NCBI RefSeq assembly: GCF_001426185.1
Contig: NZ_LMRP01000002.1
Span: 186,157 to 250,156, forward strand
Direction: 5' to 3'
Source: Rhodococcus sp. Leaf247
GTDB lineage: Bacteria > Actinomycetota > Actinomycetes > Mycobacteriales > Mycobacteriaceae
Length of the DNA stretch: 64,000 bases
A program made the translations under genes and the position numbers. The notes under the pieces are model-generated. The model saw only the letters and a program-made list of their open reading frames with translations, did no database searches and was not told the DNA's origin. How positions within the stretch are numbered: the first letter of the stretch is position 1; each line of letters opens with the position of its first letter. Below are positions 54,227 through 62,720 of the stretch, piece by piece.

Positions 54227-55195
54227 TTGACGGACTTTGTTTGGCCGAACGCCAGCGGCACCATCACACGTGCGTGGCTCGTCCTCACCAAGACGGACCA
54301 GACCGGTGGCCGTGGAGGGCACGAATACGATGACGATCCTTCGTCGCACTATGCCAGCGACAGCAGAGTTGCGAATGCAAGGCACATTCGACGCGGCGAC
54401 GCGCTCGTGGTTTGGGACCAGACGCAGTTGCTAGGCGCGTCCGTCGTAGAGCGCGTCGAGATGGGTGAAGAACAGAAGGACCTGAAGAAATGCCCATACT
54501 GCGGACCCGGTCGGTCGCTAGATGAGCGCGTCACGAAACTTCCTAGATACAGATGCGGAAACTGTAAGCGCGAGTTTGATAAACCGGCTATCGAGACCGT
54601 GAGAGTAAAGACCTACCGGACGCACCACAACGAGGCCTGGATCGACTTAGCAGGTGAGCTGAGCGGCGCGACCCTGCGTTCCCTCTGCGAAAAACCAGGC
54701 TCGCAGCACAGCATCCGGCCCCTGAAGTGGGCCGCCTTCGCAGCCGCCCTGGGCACGGACCTGGGCATGCGAGGACTCACCCTGATGGACTCAGTATCGG
54801 TTCAGCTATCCGGTGGCTTTGGAGAGCGGATTACCCGAGTCAGACTTGGCCAGCCCTCGTTTCGTGCCCATCTGCTGGATCGGTACTCATCGAATTGCGC
54901 GTTCTCGGGATCGATGCCGCAGGAGGTGCTGGAAGCGGCCCATCTGTACAGCTACGCGGAGGTCGGCGACCACCATGACGAGGGCGGGTTGTTGCTTCGG
55001 CGTGACCTCCACCGGTTGTTCGACCTTGGAAAGATTGCCGTACGCGACAACTCACGGATCATTGTGCACAACTCTTTGCAGCCCTTTCCGTTATACAAGG
55101 AGTTGGACGGTCGACCGTTGAAGGTTGACGTCACTAAGCGCCAGCGGGAGTGGTTCGCTTCACACCGCGACATGTGGAATGTGGGCGCCGCCTGA
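54227..55195 (+). CDS. HNH endonuclease with possible EVE/PUA-like reader domain
   Basis: This 322-residue protein has three parts. Residues 1-85 (AWLVLTKTDQTGGRGG, RVANARHIRRGDALVVWD, LLGASVVERVE) look like an EVE/PUA-type domain, which can read modified bases. A zinc ribbon follows (CPYCGPGRS, YRCGNCKREF). The C-terminal 110 residues are an HNH_2-like nuclease (CAFSGSMPQEVLEAAHLYSY, LLRRDLHRLFDLGKIAV). EVE-HNH enzymes that cut modified DNA are known. The start TTG 54227 is poorly supported; a frameshift joining the ATG at 54195 is possible. It completes the defence island. Confidence 0.75.
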   Translation: MTDFVWPNASGTITRAWLVLTKTDQTGGRGGHEYDDDPSSHYASDSRVANARHIRRGDALVVWDQTQLLGASVVERVEMGEEQKDLKKCPYCGPGRSLDERVTKLPRYRCGNCKREFDKPAIETVRVKTYRTHHNEAWIDLAGELSGATLRSLCEKPGSQHSIRPLKWAAFAAALGTDLGMRGLTLMDSVSVQLSGGFGERITRVRLGQPSFRAHLLDRYSSNCAFSGSMPQEVLEAAHLYSYAEVGDHHDEGGLLLRRDLHRLFDLGKIAVRDNSRIIVHNSLQPFPLYKELDGRPLKVDVTKRQREWFASHRDMWNVGAA

Positions 55196-55225
55196 GGGAG
55201 CGAAGCAACTCGCCTGAACGACCGA

Positions 55226-55865
55226 TCAGAACGGGTGCCTTTGCATCGTCCTCAATCGTTCCACAATCACCATATCCAACTGCCGTGGCCCAGGGACCCT
55301 TTCCACTCTGTTCAGCTCGATGTCGCTGGTTGCACTCGGCCCACTGATGAACGTCAGCGGCCGCGCCGCATCGAGCACCGCGAACGCCTGCGGGACTGTA
55401 TCCACCACCTGCTGCTCTGCTCTGCTCTGACGATGCAGACGTGGTGATCGGGCACCAGCGTCAACGCTCGTCTCCCCTGCGCTTCGCCCGCGTCGAGAAC
55501 GATGGTTCCCGTCGCCGCGATGCCCACCCTGCAGCCGGTGATGACACGGTCGACGGCATCGAGTTCCTCCACCGACAGACCGTCGTCGGGCACGGTCGCG
55601 ATCCCGTCGACCCACGCGGGCGGCACGTCCGCAGGGATCACCGCGCGCGCATCGTCGGCCAGCAGTCCACGGATCGTCGCCGCGATCTCCGACTCCGCCA
55701 CCCGTTACACCTGCGCCCGGTAGTCGTCGACCGTCTTGGCGAACCGATCCACATCACCGGCACCCCTTAGCGCCGCCCGGTCGTAGTCGCGTGGAACCTC
55801 GACACCCGTCGCGCCACCCTCGGTGGCCGTCGGATGCGTCGCAGAATTTCCACCTTGGCACTCAT
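55226..55865 (-). pseudogene. lutC: lutC pseudogene (lactate utilisation protein C)
   Basis: The minus strand holds a full lutC in pieces. It opens MSAKVEILRRIRR, then a frame change, ATEGGATGVEVPRDYD and VDDYRAQV, a TAA stop, RVAESEIAATIRGLL through CRVGIAATGTIVLDAGEAQG and VPDHHVCIVRAEQ, a second frame change near 55420, then TVPQAFAVLDAARPLTF, SGPSATSDIELNRV and the end MVIVERLRT. At least two frameshifts and one nonsense codon make it inactive. It would have been coupled to lutB (ATGA at 55862-55865). Confidence 0.87.
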
Positions 55866-56515
55866 GCGTCGTCCTCGTGTGTTCGTGCCCACCACTGGCG
55901 GAACGTCTCCTTAGGTGGCGCCGGCATGTCGCGGCTCGTCGTCCACAACGACCCGCGGAACGGAAGCGATTCGATGTACTCCTTCTTCCCTGCCAGCAGG
56001 CGTCCGACCCCCGCGGCCACCTCGGCCATCCCGAACCGCTTCGGCGAGTTCATCGCCCACCCCGCAGCTCGCATCGCGATCTCCTGGCCTCCGGGGATGC
56101 CGCCGCGTTCGGAGTCGACCTGCTCCGCCCGTAGGTGCACCAGAATCTCCGGGATCTTGATGCGCACCGGGCACGCATAGAAACATGCCCCGCACAGCGA
56201 CGACGCATACGGCAGTGACGCGTTGAGGTCGTCGTGGCCGGTAGTACCGGTCAGCTGCGGCGACAGAATCGCGCCGATCGGCCCCGGATACACCGACCCG
56301 TACGCGTGACCACCGGTCCGCTCGTAGACCGGGCACACGTTCAAGCACGCGCTGCACCGGATGCAGTTGAGGGCGGCGCGGCCCACCTCGTCGGCAAATC
56401 CGTTGGTTCTGCCGTTGTCGATGAGCACCAGGTGGAAGTTGTGCGGCCCGTCCCCATCGTGCACCCCGGTCCACATCGAGGCATGCGGGTTCATACGCTC
56501 GGCCGTGGGCGAACA
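55862..56515 (-). pseudogene. lutB: lutB, 5'-truncated (lactate utilisation iron-sulfur protein)
   Basis: The reading of about 215 codons equals the C-terminal half of LutB. It has MNPHASMWTG, GPHNFHLVLIDNGRTN, the first 4Fe-4S motif CIRCSACLNVCPVY, YPGPIGAILSPQL, the second motif CGACFYACPV and a C-terminal FRGSLWTTSRDMP. Full LutB is about 480 residues; roughly the first 270 are missing. Similarity fades at about 56515, near PTAERMNPH, so ATG 56494 is an internal Met rather than the native start. lutA is absent from the window. The operon is decaying. Confidence 0.85.
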
Positions 56516-56563
56516 AGGAAAAAATGCATGAAAACTTTGATCGCAGGCCTGAACTTAGGTCAG

Positions 56564-57199
56564 TCACCGCCCCGCCCGCCGTCGATCCCCCTCCGAGAAC
56601 CCGTCCACCTGCTGCATCCCGTGCACCCGCTTCCGATCCTGGTAGTCCACCACCGCCGAGAACGCTGCACTCACACCCACCGACGAGGCATCGTAGGTCA
56701 GCGACTTGTCCGCCTTGAAACCCATCTGCGAACCGGTGTCCACCGCGTCGATGTTGGCGCCCAGGAACACGAAGTCCCACCCGTACTGCGATTCCCGTTG
56801 CTCGATCAACTCGCGAACCGCCTGGTTCGACCACTCCCGACTCGAATTCTCCTGTCCGTCGGTCATCACCAGCACGGTGACCGATCCCGGCCGTTCGTCC
56901 TCGGGCATGGCCGCAAGCGATGAGCCGATCTCGGTGACGAACTCCCCCACCGCGTCGTACAACGCCGTCATTCCGCGGGGTACCAAATACAACGGAGGTA
57001 CCTGGTCGATCGGTGTCGAGTGGTAGACCATCTCGTACTGATCATCGAACTGCGCCAGCGTCACGACGGTTGTGCCGTCGTGACCACGCTCGGCGTCGAT
57101 GAAGGTGTCGAATCCTCCTCGGGTGTCGTCGGCAATGGAGGACATCGAACCGGAACGGTCGAGTAGAGCTGCAACGAGGGACAAAGAAGGATCTGGCAT
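56564..57199 (-). CDS. VWA-domain protein
   Basis: This 211-residue protein is a single von Willebrand A domain with an intact metal-ion adhesion site: DRSGSM near residue 19, a conserved Thr (GMTALYDAVGEFV) and the aspartate in VLVMTDGQENSS. No signal peptide is present, so it acts in the cytoplasm, probably as a protein-protein adaptor. VWA proteins of this stand-alone type often accompany TerD or phosphorelay systems, but no partner is adjacent. ATG 57199 has AGGAG five bases upstream. The upstream DUF4352 gene is 39 bases away on the same strand. Confidence 0.85.
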   Translation of the reverse strand: MPDPSLSLVAALLDRSGSMSSIADDTRGGFDTFIDAERGHDGTTVVTLAQFDDQYEMVYHSTPIDQVPPLYLVPRGMTALYDAVGEFVTEIGSSLAAMPEDERPGSVTVLVMTDGQENSSREWSNQAVRELIEQRESQYGWDFVFLGANIDAVDTGSQMGFKADKSLTYDASSVGVSAAFSAVVDYQDRKRVHGMQQVDGFSEGDRRRAGR

Positions 57200-57238
57200 G
57201 GGAACTCCTGACATGGGGACGGATAGGTGAACTGAAGA

Positions 57239-57850
57239 TCAGGCGACGGAGACGGTGACGCCGCCGGAGAACAGCGAGTCGTGAAGCTCGATCTCCGACG
57301 GTGCGGTGCCCGCCGGTACGTCGTAGACGAGTGTCGCCACGAGCGAGTTTCCCGGATTGATCTGCGAGAAGCCGAGATTCGGGTCGTTGGTCACCGTCGC
57401 GAGTGTGTCGGTCGAGTACTCGCGCCCCTGCCCGTCCAGTAGCTTCTGCGACGACGTGTCGAACAGCTGCTGCTCGTTGCCGATGTTCGCGACATTCAGG
57501 GTGACCAGCACGTACTCGCCCTGCGGCGTCTGCGACGTGTATTGATCCCCCACACTGGCGACGCCACGCTCGACGTTCTGCACGGTGAACTCGAACTTGC
57601 CGTCCCTCGCCGCAGCACCGATTCCCGGTGCCGACTCTTCGGCCGGCGCACTGCTGCCCTCCGTTGCGGCCTGCGAGGAGGACGTGGTGCCGCTCGTCGA
57701 CGAGTCCTGTCCACCGCTCGCCAGATTGACGCCGACAGCGATGACGACGATCGCGCCGATCGCCGTAAGGATTTTGTGCCGCAGGAACCAGTTCTTCTTG
57801 GTCGGCGGCTGCTGTGGCTGCACGTACGGGTTCTGGGGAGGCTGAGTCAT
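57239..57850 (-). CDS. Membrane-anchored DUF4352-like protein
   Basis: This 203-residue protein has a proline/glutamine-rich cytoplasmic head (residues 1-18), one transmembrane helix (about 25-47, ILTAIGAIVVIAVGVNLASG), a Ser/Thr-rich linker and an external DUF4352-type immunoglobulin-like domain (about 80-203: FEFTVQNVERGV, YVLVTLNVANIG, SLVATLVYDVPAG). Function unknown; similar proteins sit on the outer face of actinobacterial membranes. AAAGGA precedes ATG 57850. The lipoprotein at 29032-29979 has the same domain type. Confidence 0.83.
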   Translation of the reverse strand: MTQPPQNPYVQPQQPPTKKNWFLRHKILTAIGAIVVIAVGVNLASGGQDSSTSGTTSSSQAATEGSSAPAEESAPGIGAAARDGKFEFTVQNVERGVASVGDQYTSQTPQGEYVLVTLNVANIGNEQQLFDTSSQKLLDGQGREYSTDTLATVTNDPNLGFSQINPGNSLVATLVYDVPAGTAPSEIELHDSLFSGGVTVSVA

Positions 57851-57989
57851 GGCGAGTCCTTTCGGTGGTGCCGGCACCGGTCGGTGCGTCCCACCAAGAA
57901 CACCGCAGTGACCCCGTCGGGCACCTCGTCGATTCGGCCGGTCTCACTCCTCCTTTCGGTCGGCATTCGCAACCGAAGAACGGAGGCTC

Positions 57990-59221
57990 ATGTCGGACCA
58001 TGGCCGTACCGTCTCCTTTGTGACCACTACTGCAGCTACGGTTCGGCGTCGCGCCTGGACCGTCGGCGCAGTGACGCTCAGCTTGTTCTGCACCTTCATG
58101 GCTGCCGGTCTCGCAGGCACATCGGGAACACCGGTGTGGAACGTGGCGCTCGGCGTCGTCCTCAACATGGCCGCCGCGATTGCATTGATGTGGCGACACG
58201 ACAAACCGTGGGTCGTCCTCGCGATGGCCGTCATCGGTCCGCTCTTCTTCGCCACCGACGCAACGGCGGCGTTGATAGCTCTCTATGCGGTGGGCGTCTT
58301 CGCTCGAGGTCGCACTCTCGTCGGTGCTGCGGTCGCGGTCTACCTGGCCTGCGCGATATCCCTCGTGTACGACGCAGGGCGCCGCCGCGACTATTCGGTC
58401 CTGACGATCGGAGTCAAACATGTCGAGGGCACTCCCCCACCGACGTGGTCGCTTCCCTGGTGGTTGCCCTGGCTCGTCGCGGCCGTCCTCGTCGCCATCG
58501 TTCTGGGACTCTCTCAGCTCCGCCGCACGAAGTCCGATCTCGTGGTGGCCGTGCAGTCTCGCGATCAGGCGACCGCGCAGTCGCAGCGCCTGCACGAGGA
58601 CATGCTGATACAGCAGGAACGCTCCCGCATCGCGCGCGACATGCACGACACCCTGGCCGCCGGTCTCAGTCGAATATCGTTGCTCGCGGGCGGTTTACAG
58701 GTCGGGAGCAACGACGGACCGGAGAAGATCTCCAACACGTCGGCACTGATTCGGTCCACGGCCCACGAGTCCCTGGACGAGCTCAAACGCATCATCGGCG
58801 TACTCCGCGGGTCCGACACCGGCGGCGAGGATGCTGGTCGGCGAAGCATCGCGGGAATCGGGGACCTCGTCGACGCGGCGCGTTCTGCCGGGTGTCGGGT
58901 GACCCTGGTTCAGGACATTCATCCCGGCGTGGTCGGCGATCTGACCAGTCATACCGCGTATCGCATCGTGCAGGAAGCTCTGACCAACAGTCAGAAGCAT
59001 GCCCCGAGTTCCCCCTTCACATCACGGTGAGTGGGGCGGACACGGACGGCATCAGCCTGACAGTGCGCAACCACATGTCGACGACAGCGCAACCTGGCCC
59101 TGGTTCGCGAACCGGACTGGCCGGCCTCGCCGAACAAGCTCACAACGCAGGCGGGTGGGTGCGGTGGACAGCCATGGGTGGCGAATTCATCGTGACAGCC
59201 TGGCTCCCCTGGTACTCCTGA
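57990..59221 (+). pseudogene. Sensor histidine kinase, split by a frameshift
   Basis: The first frame (57990-59030, 346 codons) has four to five membrane helices and then HisKA_3: ERSRIARDMHDTLAAGLSRI with the phosphoacceptor histidine. It reaches the ATPase N-box EALTNSQKHA. In a C5 run at 59011-59015 one base is missing. With a sixth C the frame continues as SSPLHITVSGADTDG to the G-box region TGLAGLAEQAHNAGG and TAWLPWYS, ending at 59221. As given, ATP binding is lost. A true mutation, phase variation or a sequencing error are all possible. The NarL-type regulator at 60141 is the likely partner. Confidence 0.85.
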
Positions 59222-59225
59222 CGCG

Positions 59226-59999
59226 TCAGTCCTTCACCAATCCGCCGTCGACGACCAGGTTCTGCCCCGTCACCGCTCTCGACCACGGCGACGCGAAGAA
59301 CAGAACGGCATCCGCGAACTCGGCCGGCGTCGTCACCCGGCGCAGCGGGGTGCTCTCGGCGATCATGTCGAACACCGCGGGCGGGGTCGCAGAGCTGGCA
59401 TCGGTGGTCCGCAATAGACCACCGGACACCATGTTGACGGTGATGCCGTCAGGTCCGAGGTCCGCCGAGACGGTCCTCGTCAGCGCCAACAAGGCAGCCT
59501 TCGCCGCCGTGTAGTCGTGGTACGGAACGACGGGGTTCTGCACGAGATTGGTGCCGATCGTGATGATCCGCCCGAATCCCGCCTCACGCATGCCCGGCAC
59601 AGCTGCCTGCGTGGTGTGCAGAGCGCCGGCAACGCTGCCACGGAACTGCGCGTCGAACGCCGACCACTCGATCTCGTCGGCCTTCGCACGGTCGTCACCG
59701 TTGAACGAGAAGTCGATCAAAGCGTTGTTGACGACGGTGGTGACAGTCGATCCGAAATGTACCTGTGCCCTGTCGAACAGCGCGTCGACCTGGTGTCGGT
59801 CCGTGACATCGGCCTGCATCGCGACAACACGGTCAGGACCGAACTCGGATGCCAGAGCTTCGGCTGCGGCTGCACTGCGGTGGTAGTTGACCACGATGCG
59901 GGAACCCTGCTGCAGGAACGCGCGCGTGATCGCAGAACCAAGTCCGCGAGCACCGCCCGTCACGAGCACGATCTGTTCGGCCAGCGGCACTGTGCGCAT
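59226..59999 (-). CDS. SDR-family oxidoreductase (3-oxoacyl-ACP reductase-like)
   Basis: This 257-residue short-chain dehydrogenase has the NAD(P)-binding VTGGARGLG, the NNALIDF motif in place of the usual NNAG, and the catalytic Y-x3-K in YHDYTAAK. The C-terminus FASPWSRAVTGQNLVVDGG is typical of FabG-like enzymes. It should reduce or oxidise a hydroxy/keto compound; the substrate is unknown. ATG 59999 follows AAGGGA. It is transcribed opposite to and between the kinase and the response regulator, a gene probably inserted there. Confidence 0.9.
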   Translation of the reverse strand: MRTVPLAEQIVLVTGGARGLGSAITRAFLQQGSRIVVNYHRSAAAAEALASEFGPDRVVAMQADVTDRHQVDALFDRAQVHFGSTVTTVVNNALIDFSFNGDDRAKADEIEWSAFDAQFRGSVAGALHTTQAAVPGMREAGFGRIITIGTNLVQNPVVPYHDYTAAKAALLALTRTVSADLGPDGITVNMVSGGLLRTTDASSATPPAVFDMIAESTPLRRVTTPAEFADAVLFFASPWSRAVTGQNLVVDGGLVKD

Positions 60000-60140
60000 C
60001 TCGACATCCCTTCGCCAGCATGACCTGGTCAGGTTCGACGGGTGTGTTCTCAGCCGGTTCGGTCCGGCACCCCGTGTCCGACTCCATAGAACACCTATCC
60101 GCTGTGGCGTGTCGGCGCGACCCGATACGGTCGACCCATC

Positions 60141-60788
60141 ATGGACTCCGATGCGGTCATCACCGTTCTCGTCGTGGACGACGACGCATTCGTTCGTCGC
60201 GGCGTCGCGGACATCTTCGCCGCCACCATGGACATCGTGGTGGTCGGATCGGTCTCGGACGGTGACGAGGTACCCGCCGCAGTCGCCGCTCATCGGCCCG
60301 ACGTCGTCCTGATGGATCTGAAGATGCGCCGAGTGGACGGACTCGACGCCACGCGAGCATTGATGGCATCGACACACCCACCGAAGGTCGTCGCGATGAC
60401 GGCGATGGACGTGGACGATCTGGTGGTCCAGGCCATCGAGGCCGGCGCCCACAGCTTCCTCAGCAAGTCCGAGGCGCCCGAGACGTTCCACCAGTCGATC
60501 CGCGCCGTCGCTGCCGGCAACACTCTGTTCTCCGAAGAGTCACTCCGAAGGATCGTGGCTACTACCCGACCACCACGGCCGACGGTGACGCTGGAGGCGC
60601 TGACCGACAAGGAACGAACAGTGTTGTCGGTCATGGCATCAGGGGCAACGAACGCCGACATTGCACGGCAGCTCTACATGGCGGAAACGACGGTCAAGTC
60701 GCATCTCGCTGCCGTCAATCACAAGCTGCACGTCACCAACAGGGTCGAGGCCGCGCTGATGGCGTTCCGCGCGGGACTGGTTGTCTGA
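60141..60788 (+). CDS. NarL/FixJ-family response regulator
   Basis: This 215-residue protein has a receiver domain with the acidic pocket VVDDD, phosphoacceptor D59 (VVLMDLKM) and K109 (FLSKSEAP). The LuxR-type HTH at about 150-212 reads LTDKERTVLSVMASGATNAD and YMAETTVKSHLAAVNHKL. The kinase at 57990-59221, of the matching HisKA_3 class, is its probable partner, although an SDR gene on the other strand separates them. Its target genes are unknown. Confidence 0.93.
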   Translation: MDSDAVITVLVVDDDAFVRRGVADIFAATMDIVVVGSVSDGDEVPAAVAAHRPDVVLMDLKMRRVDGLDATRALMASTHPPKVVAMTAMDVDDLVVQAIEAGAHSFLSKSEAPETFHQSIRAVAAGNTLFSEESLRRIVATTRPPRPTVTLEALTDKERTVLSVMASGATNADIARQLYMAETTVKSHLAAVNHKLHVTNRVEAALMAFRAGLVV

Positions 60789-60861
60789 GGACTCCGGATC
60801 AGACTACGCCTGCGGACGCATGCTTTAGCCGGATTCTTACTGGCCTTTCGCGCGCATCGAT

Positions 60862-60928
60862 CCTTAAGCTTGCTGCAAACGACATAAGGCTGTTCAATCG
60901 TCGCCATCGGCGGTAACGTGGCCTTAAG
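60862..60928. promoter_or_regulatory. Repeated CCTTAAG sites before hipB
   Basis: CCTTAAG stands at 60862-60868 and 60922-60928, with an inverted variant CATAAGG at 60883-60889. The first and the inverted copies form a CCTTA-N18-TAAGG dyad. Such paired short sites upstream of a HipB-type gene suggest autoregulatory operators; the assignment is inference. Confidence 0.5.
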
Positions 60929-60956
60929 TTGTCTCTGGCAAGCATTGGAAACCCGC

Positions 60957-61214
60957 ATGGCACCTCCTCGAAGGTCGCGTCGTACCGACGTCAGCAATCT
61001 CGCCAGGTCTTTCACAGCACGCCGTCACGAATTGGGTCTGACGCAAGCTGAGCTCGCTCTGCTGGCCGGAGTCGGCCGTTCGACTGTTCAAGCTATCGAG
61101 GGCGGCAAGGACGCACCTCAACTCGACGGGGTCAACGCCGTCGCTGACGCGTTGGGGTGCGATCTGACGCTTGTGACCCGCGCCGGAGCCATCGTCGAAC
61201 CAGGGGAACGATGA
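60957..61214 (+). CDS. hipB: HipB-like XRE-family antitoxin
   Basis: This 85-residue protein is an XRE/Cro helix-turn-helix protein: FTARRHELGLTQAELALLAG, GRSTVQAIEGGKDAPQLDGV. This is the HipB pattern, a dimeric repressor that also binds HipA. ATG 60957 has GGAAA six bases upstream. Its stop overlaps the HipA start (ATGA at 61211-61214), the normal HipBA order. It probably represses its own operon through the CCTTAAG repeats. Confidence 0.85.
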   Translation: MAPPRRSRRTDVSNLARSFTARRHELGLTQAELALLAGVGRSTVQAIEGGKDAPQLDGVNAVADALGCDLTLVTRAGAIVEPGER

Positions 61215-62437
61215 CCAACGGAGCCGACTTGCGCGACATCGATCGAGCAGACGTCTACAAGGGCAACGTTCGCGCAGGGTCACTGACGAGGTCCGGCGAC
61301 AACGTCAGCTTCCGCTACGACGATGATTACCTGGCGCGACCCGGCGCGGACCCGGTTGCCTGGTCGCTGCCCACCGACGCTGTCGACGTCAGCGTAGGAG
61401 CGGGAAGCGTGCCGCCCTTCTTCGCAGGATTGCTCCCGGAAGGTGTTCGTCTCTCCGGCGTGGTCGCCGGGATGAAGACGTCGGAGGACGACCACTTCAC
61501 CATTCTCCTGGGCGTCGGATCGGACACTATCGGCGACGTGCGCGTCGTCCCCCACGGAACCGAGCTGCAGCCTGCAACGCTCGCCTTCGATCCGGAATCC
61601 CCGTCACCGGACTTGCGGGCGTTGTTCGATCAGTTGTCCGGGCCGGATTCGATGCGCGTCGATACCGCGAGCTTGCCCGGGGTGCAAGGCAAGGTGTCCG
61701 CCCAGATGTACACGTCGCCCGTAGCGACGACGCAAGGGGCAGCCATTCTGAAACTGGCTCCGCCGAACCGCTTTCCGCGTCTGGTCGAGAACGAGAACTT
61801 TTTCATGACTGTCGCCGAGAGCTGCGGGCTCGTCGTACCGCGTCGGCACATAGTGACCGACGCCCGTGGAGAATCGGGACTTCTCGTTCAACGTTTCGAT
61901 CGGGACGGTCATCGCAGGCTCGCGCAAGAGGACGCGTGTCAGATCAACTCGCTGTACCCATCGTCGAAGTACCGGATGCTGACCGAGACGGTGCTCGACA
62001 CGCTCGCCTCGACTGTCGAACTCGGTGGAGGTTCCGCGCGTCAGGCGGCGCTCGAACTGCTCAGGCTCACCGTGTACTCGTATGCGATCGGCAATGGAGA
62101 TCTCCACGGGAAGAACTACTCCATTCGCCGGAACACCAGCGGAATGTGGGGAGTCACCCCGGCATACGACCTGCTGTGCACTCAGCCGTACATGGGCTGG
62201 AACGATCCGATGGCCCTGACGTTCCACGGTCGGAACAATAAGTGGTCGCGCGACCACATAGTTGACGGCGCGGCACGCCATCGACTTCCACGTAAAGCGG
62301 TAGAGCGAGTTCTGGACGACGTGTGCGCCGGTGTACGCGCGGCGACCAGCGACGTGAAATCGATCGGCTTCGACGACAAGACCACGTCCCGGATGACCAT
62401 GTTCATCAGCACGCGCTGCGACGAACTGTCCAGCTGA
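61211..62437 (+). CDS. hipA: HipA-like serine/threonine kinase toxin
   Basis: This 408-residue protein fits HipA. The N-subdomain has VYKGNVRAGSLTRSGDNVSF and FFAGLLPEG; the kinase core has PGVQGKVSAQM, LLVQRFDRD, the catalytic loop GNGDLHGKN and the metal-binding TPAYDLL. E. coli HipA phosphorylates glutamyl-tRNA synthetase and halts translation; the target here is unknown. The core motifs are intact, so it should be active. It is translationally coupled to the HipB-like gene. Confidence 0.9.
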   Translation: MTNGADLRDIDRADVYKGNVRAGSLTRSGDNVSFRYDDDYLARPGADPVAWSLPTDAVDVSVGAGSVPPFFAGLLPEGVRLSGVVAGMKTSEDDHFTILLGVGSDTIGDVRVVPHGTELQPATLAFDPESPSPDLRALFDQLSGPDSMRVDTASLPGVQGKVSAQMYTSPVATTQGAAILKLAPPNRFPRLVENENFFMTVAESCGLVVPRRHIVTDARGESGLLVQRFDRDGHRRLAQEDACQINSLYPSSKYRMLTETVLDTLASTVELGGGSARQAALELLRLTVYSYAIGNGDLHGKNYSIRRNTSGMWGVTPAYDLLCTQPYMGWNDPMALTFHGRNNKWSRDHIVDGAARHRLPRKAVERVLDDVCAGVRAATSDVKSIGFDDKTTSRMTMFISTRCDELSS

Positions 62438-62497
62438 CGCCATCCGACATCCACCCGCGCAGTCAGGTCGCGATGACGGACAGTATGTGGCAACAGA

Positions 62498-62701
62498 TCA
62501 CGCGTACACAGCCGCCCCGCAGATTCCACACTCCTCGAACTCGGTGCGCTTCCAGCGCGCGAGCGGGATGAAGAAGACGCTGAACTGCTTGTACTGCTGC
62601 ATGCGAGCCCACTGAGTGGTGTTGTGGCAGCGCTGGCAGGTGCGGGTGTGGCCCGCGCCGAGGGATCTGCGTTTCAGGCCGAAGCCGAAGAGGAGGAACA
62701 C
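62498..62701 (-). CDS. Small zinc-ribbon protein
   Basis: This 67-residue protein has two CxxC knuckles, CQRC near residue 23 and CGIC near residue 59, around a hydrophobic middle (QFSVFFIPLARWKR). It matches the zinc-ribbon 15 family of short actinobacterial proteins with a hydrophobic head (MFLLFGFGLKRR). Function unknown. The GTG at 62701 has a GGGAG sequence just upstream. It lies 19 bases downstream of the NmrA-like gene on the same strand. Confidence 0.82.
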   Translation of the reverse strand: MFLLFGFGLKRRSLGAGHTRTCQRCHNTTQWARMQQYKQFSVFFIPLARWKRTEFEECGICGAAVYA

Positions 62702-62720
62702 CTCTCCCAGGATAGGTGGT

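Noticed and set aside
45177..55225. A CRISPR array or tRNA attachment site linked to the defence island
   Set aside because: I looked for regularly spaced repeats and tRNA-like ends on both flanks and saw none.
56494..56494. ATG 56494 as the native start of a short ferredoxin-like protein
   Set aside because: Upstream codons still match LutB (PTAERMNPH), so this Met is internal and the gene is truncated.
57042..58646. A 534-codon minus-strand frame over the DUF4352 and kinase genes
   Set aside because: It overlaps three supported genes, is rich in Arg/His/Asp and lacks any motif.
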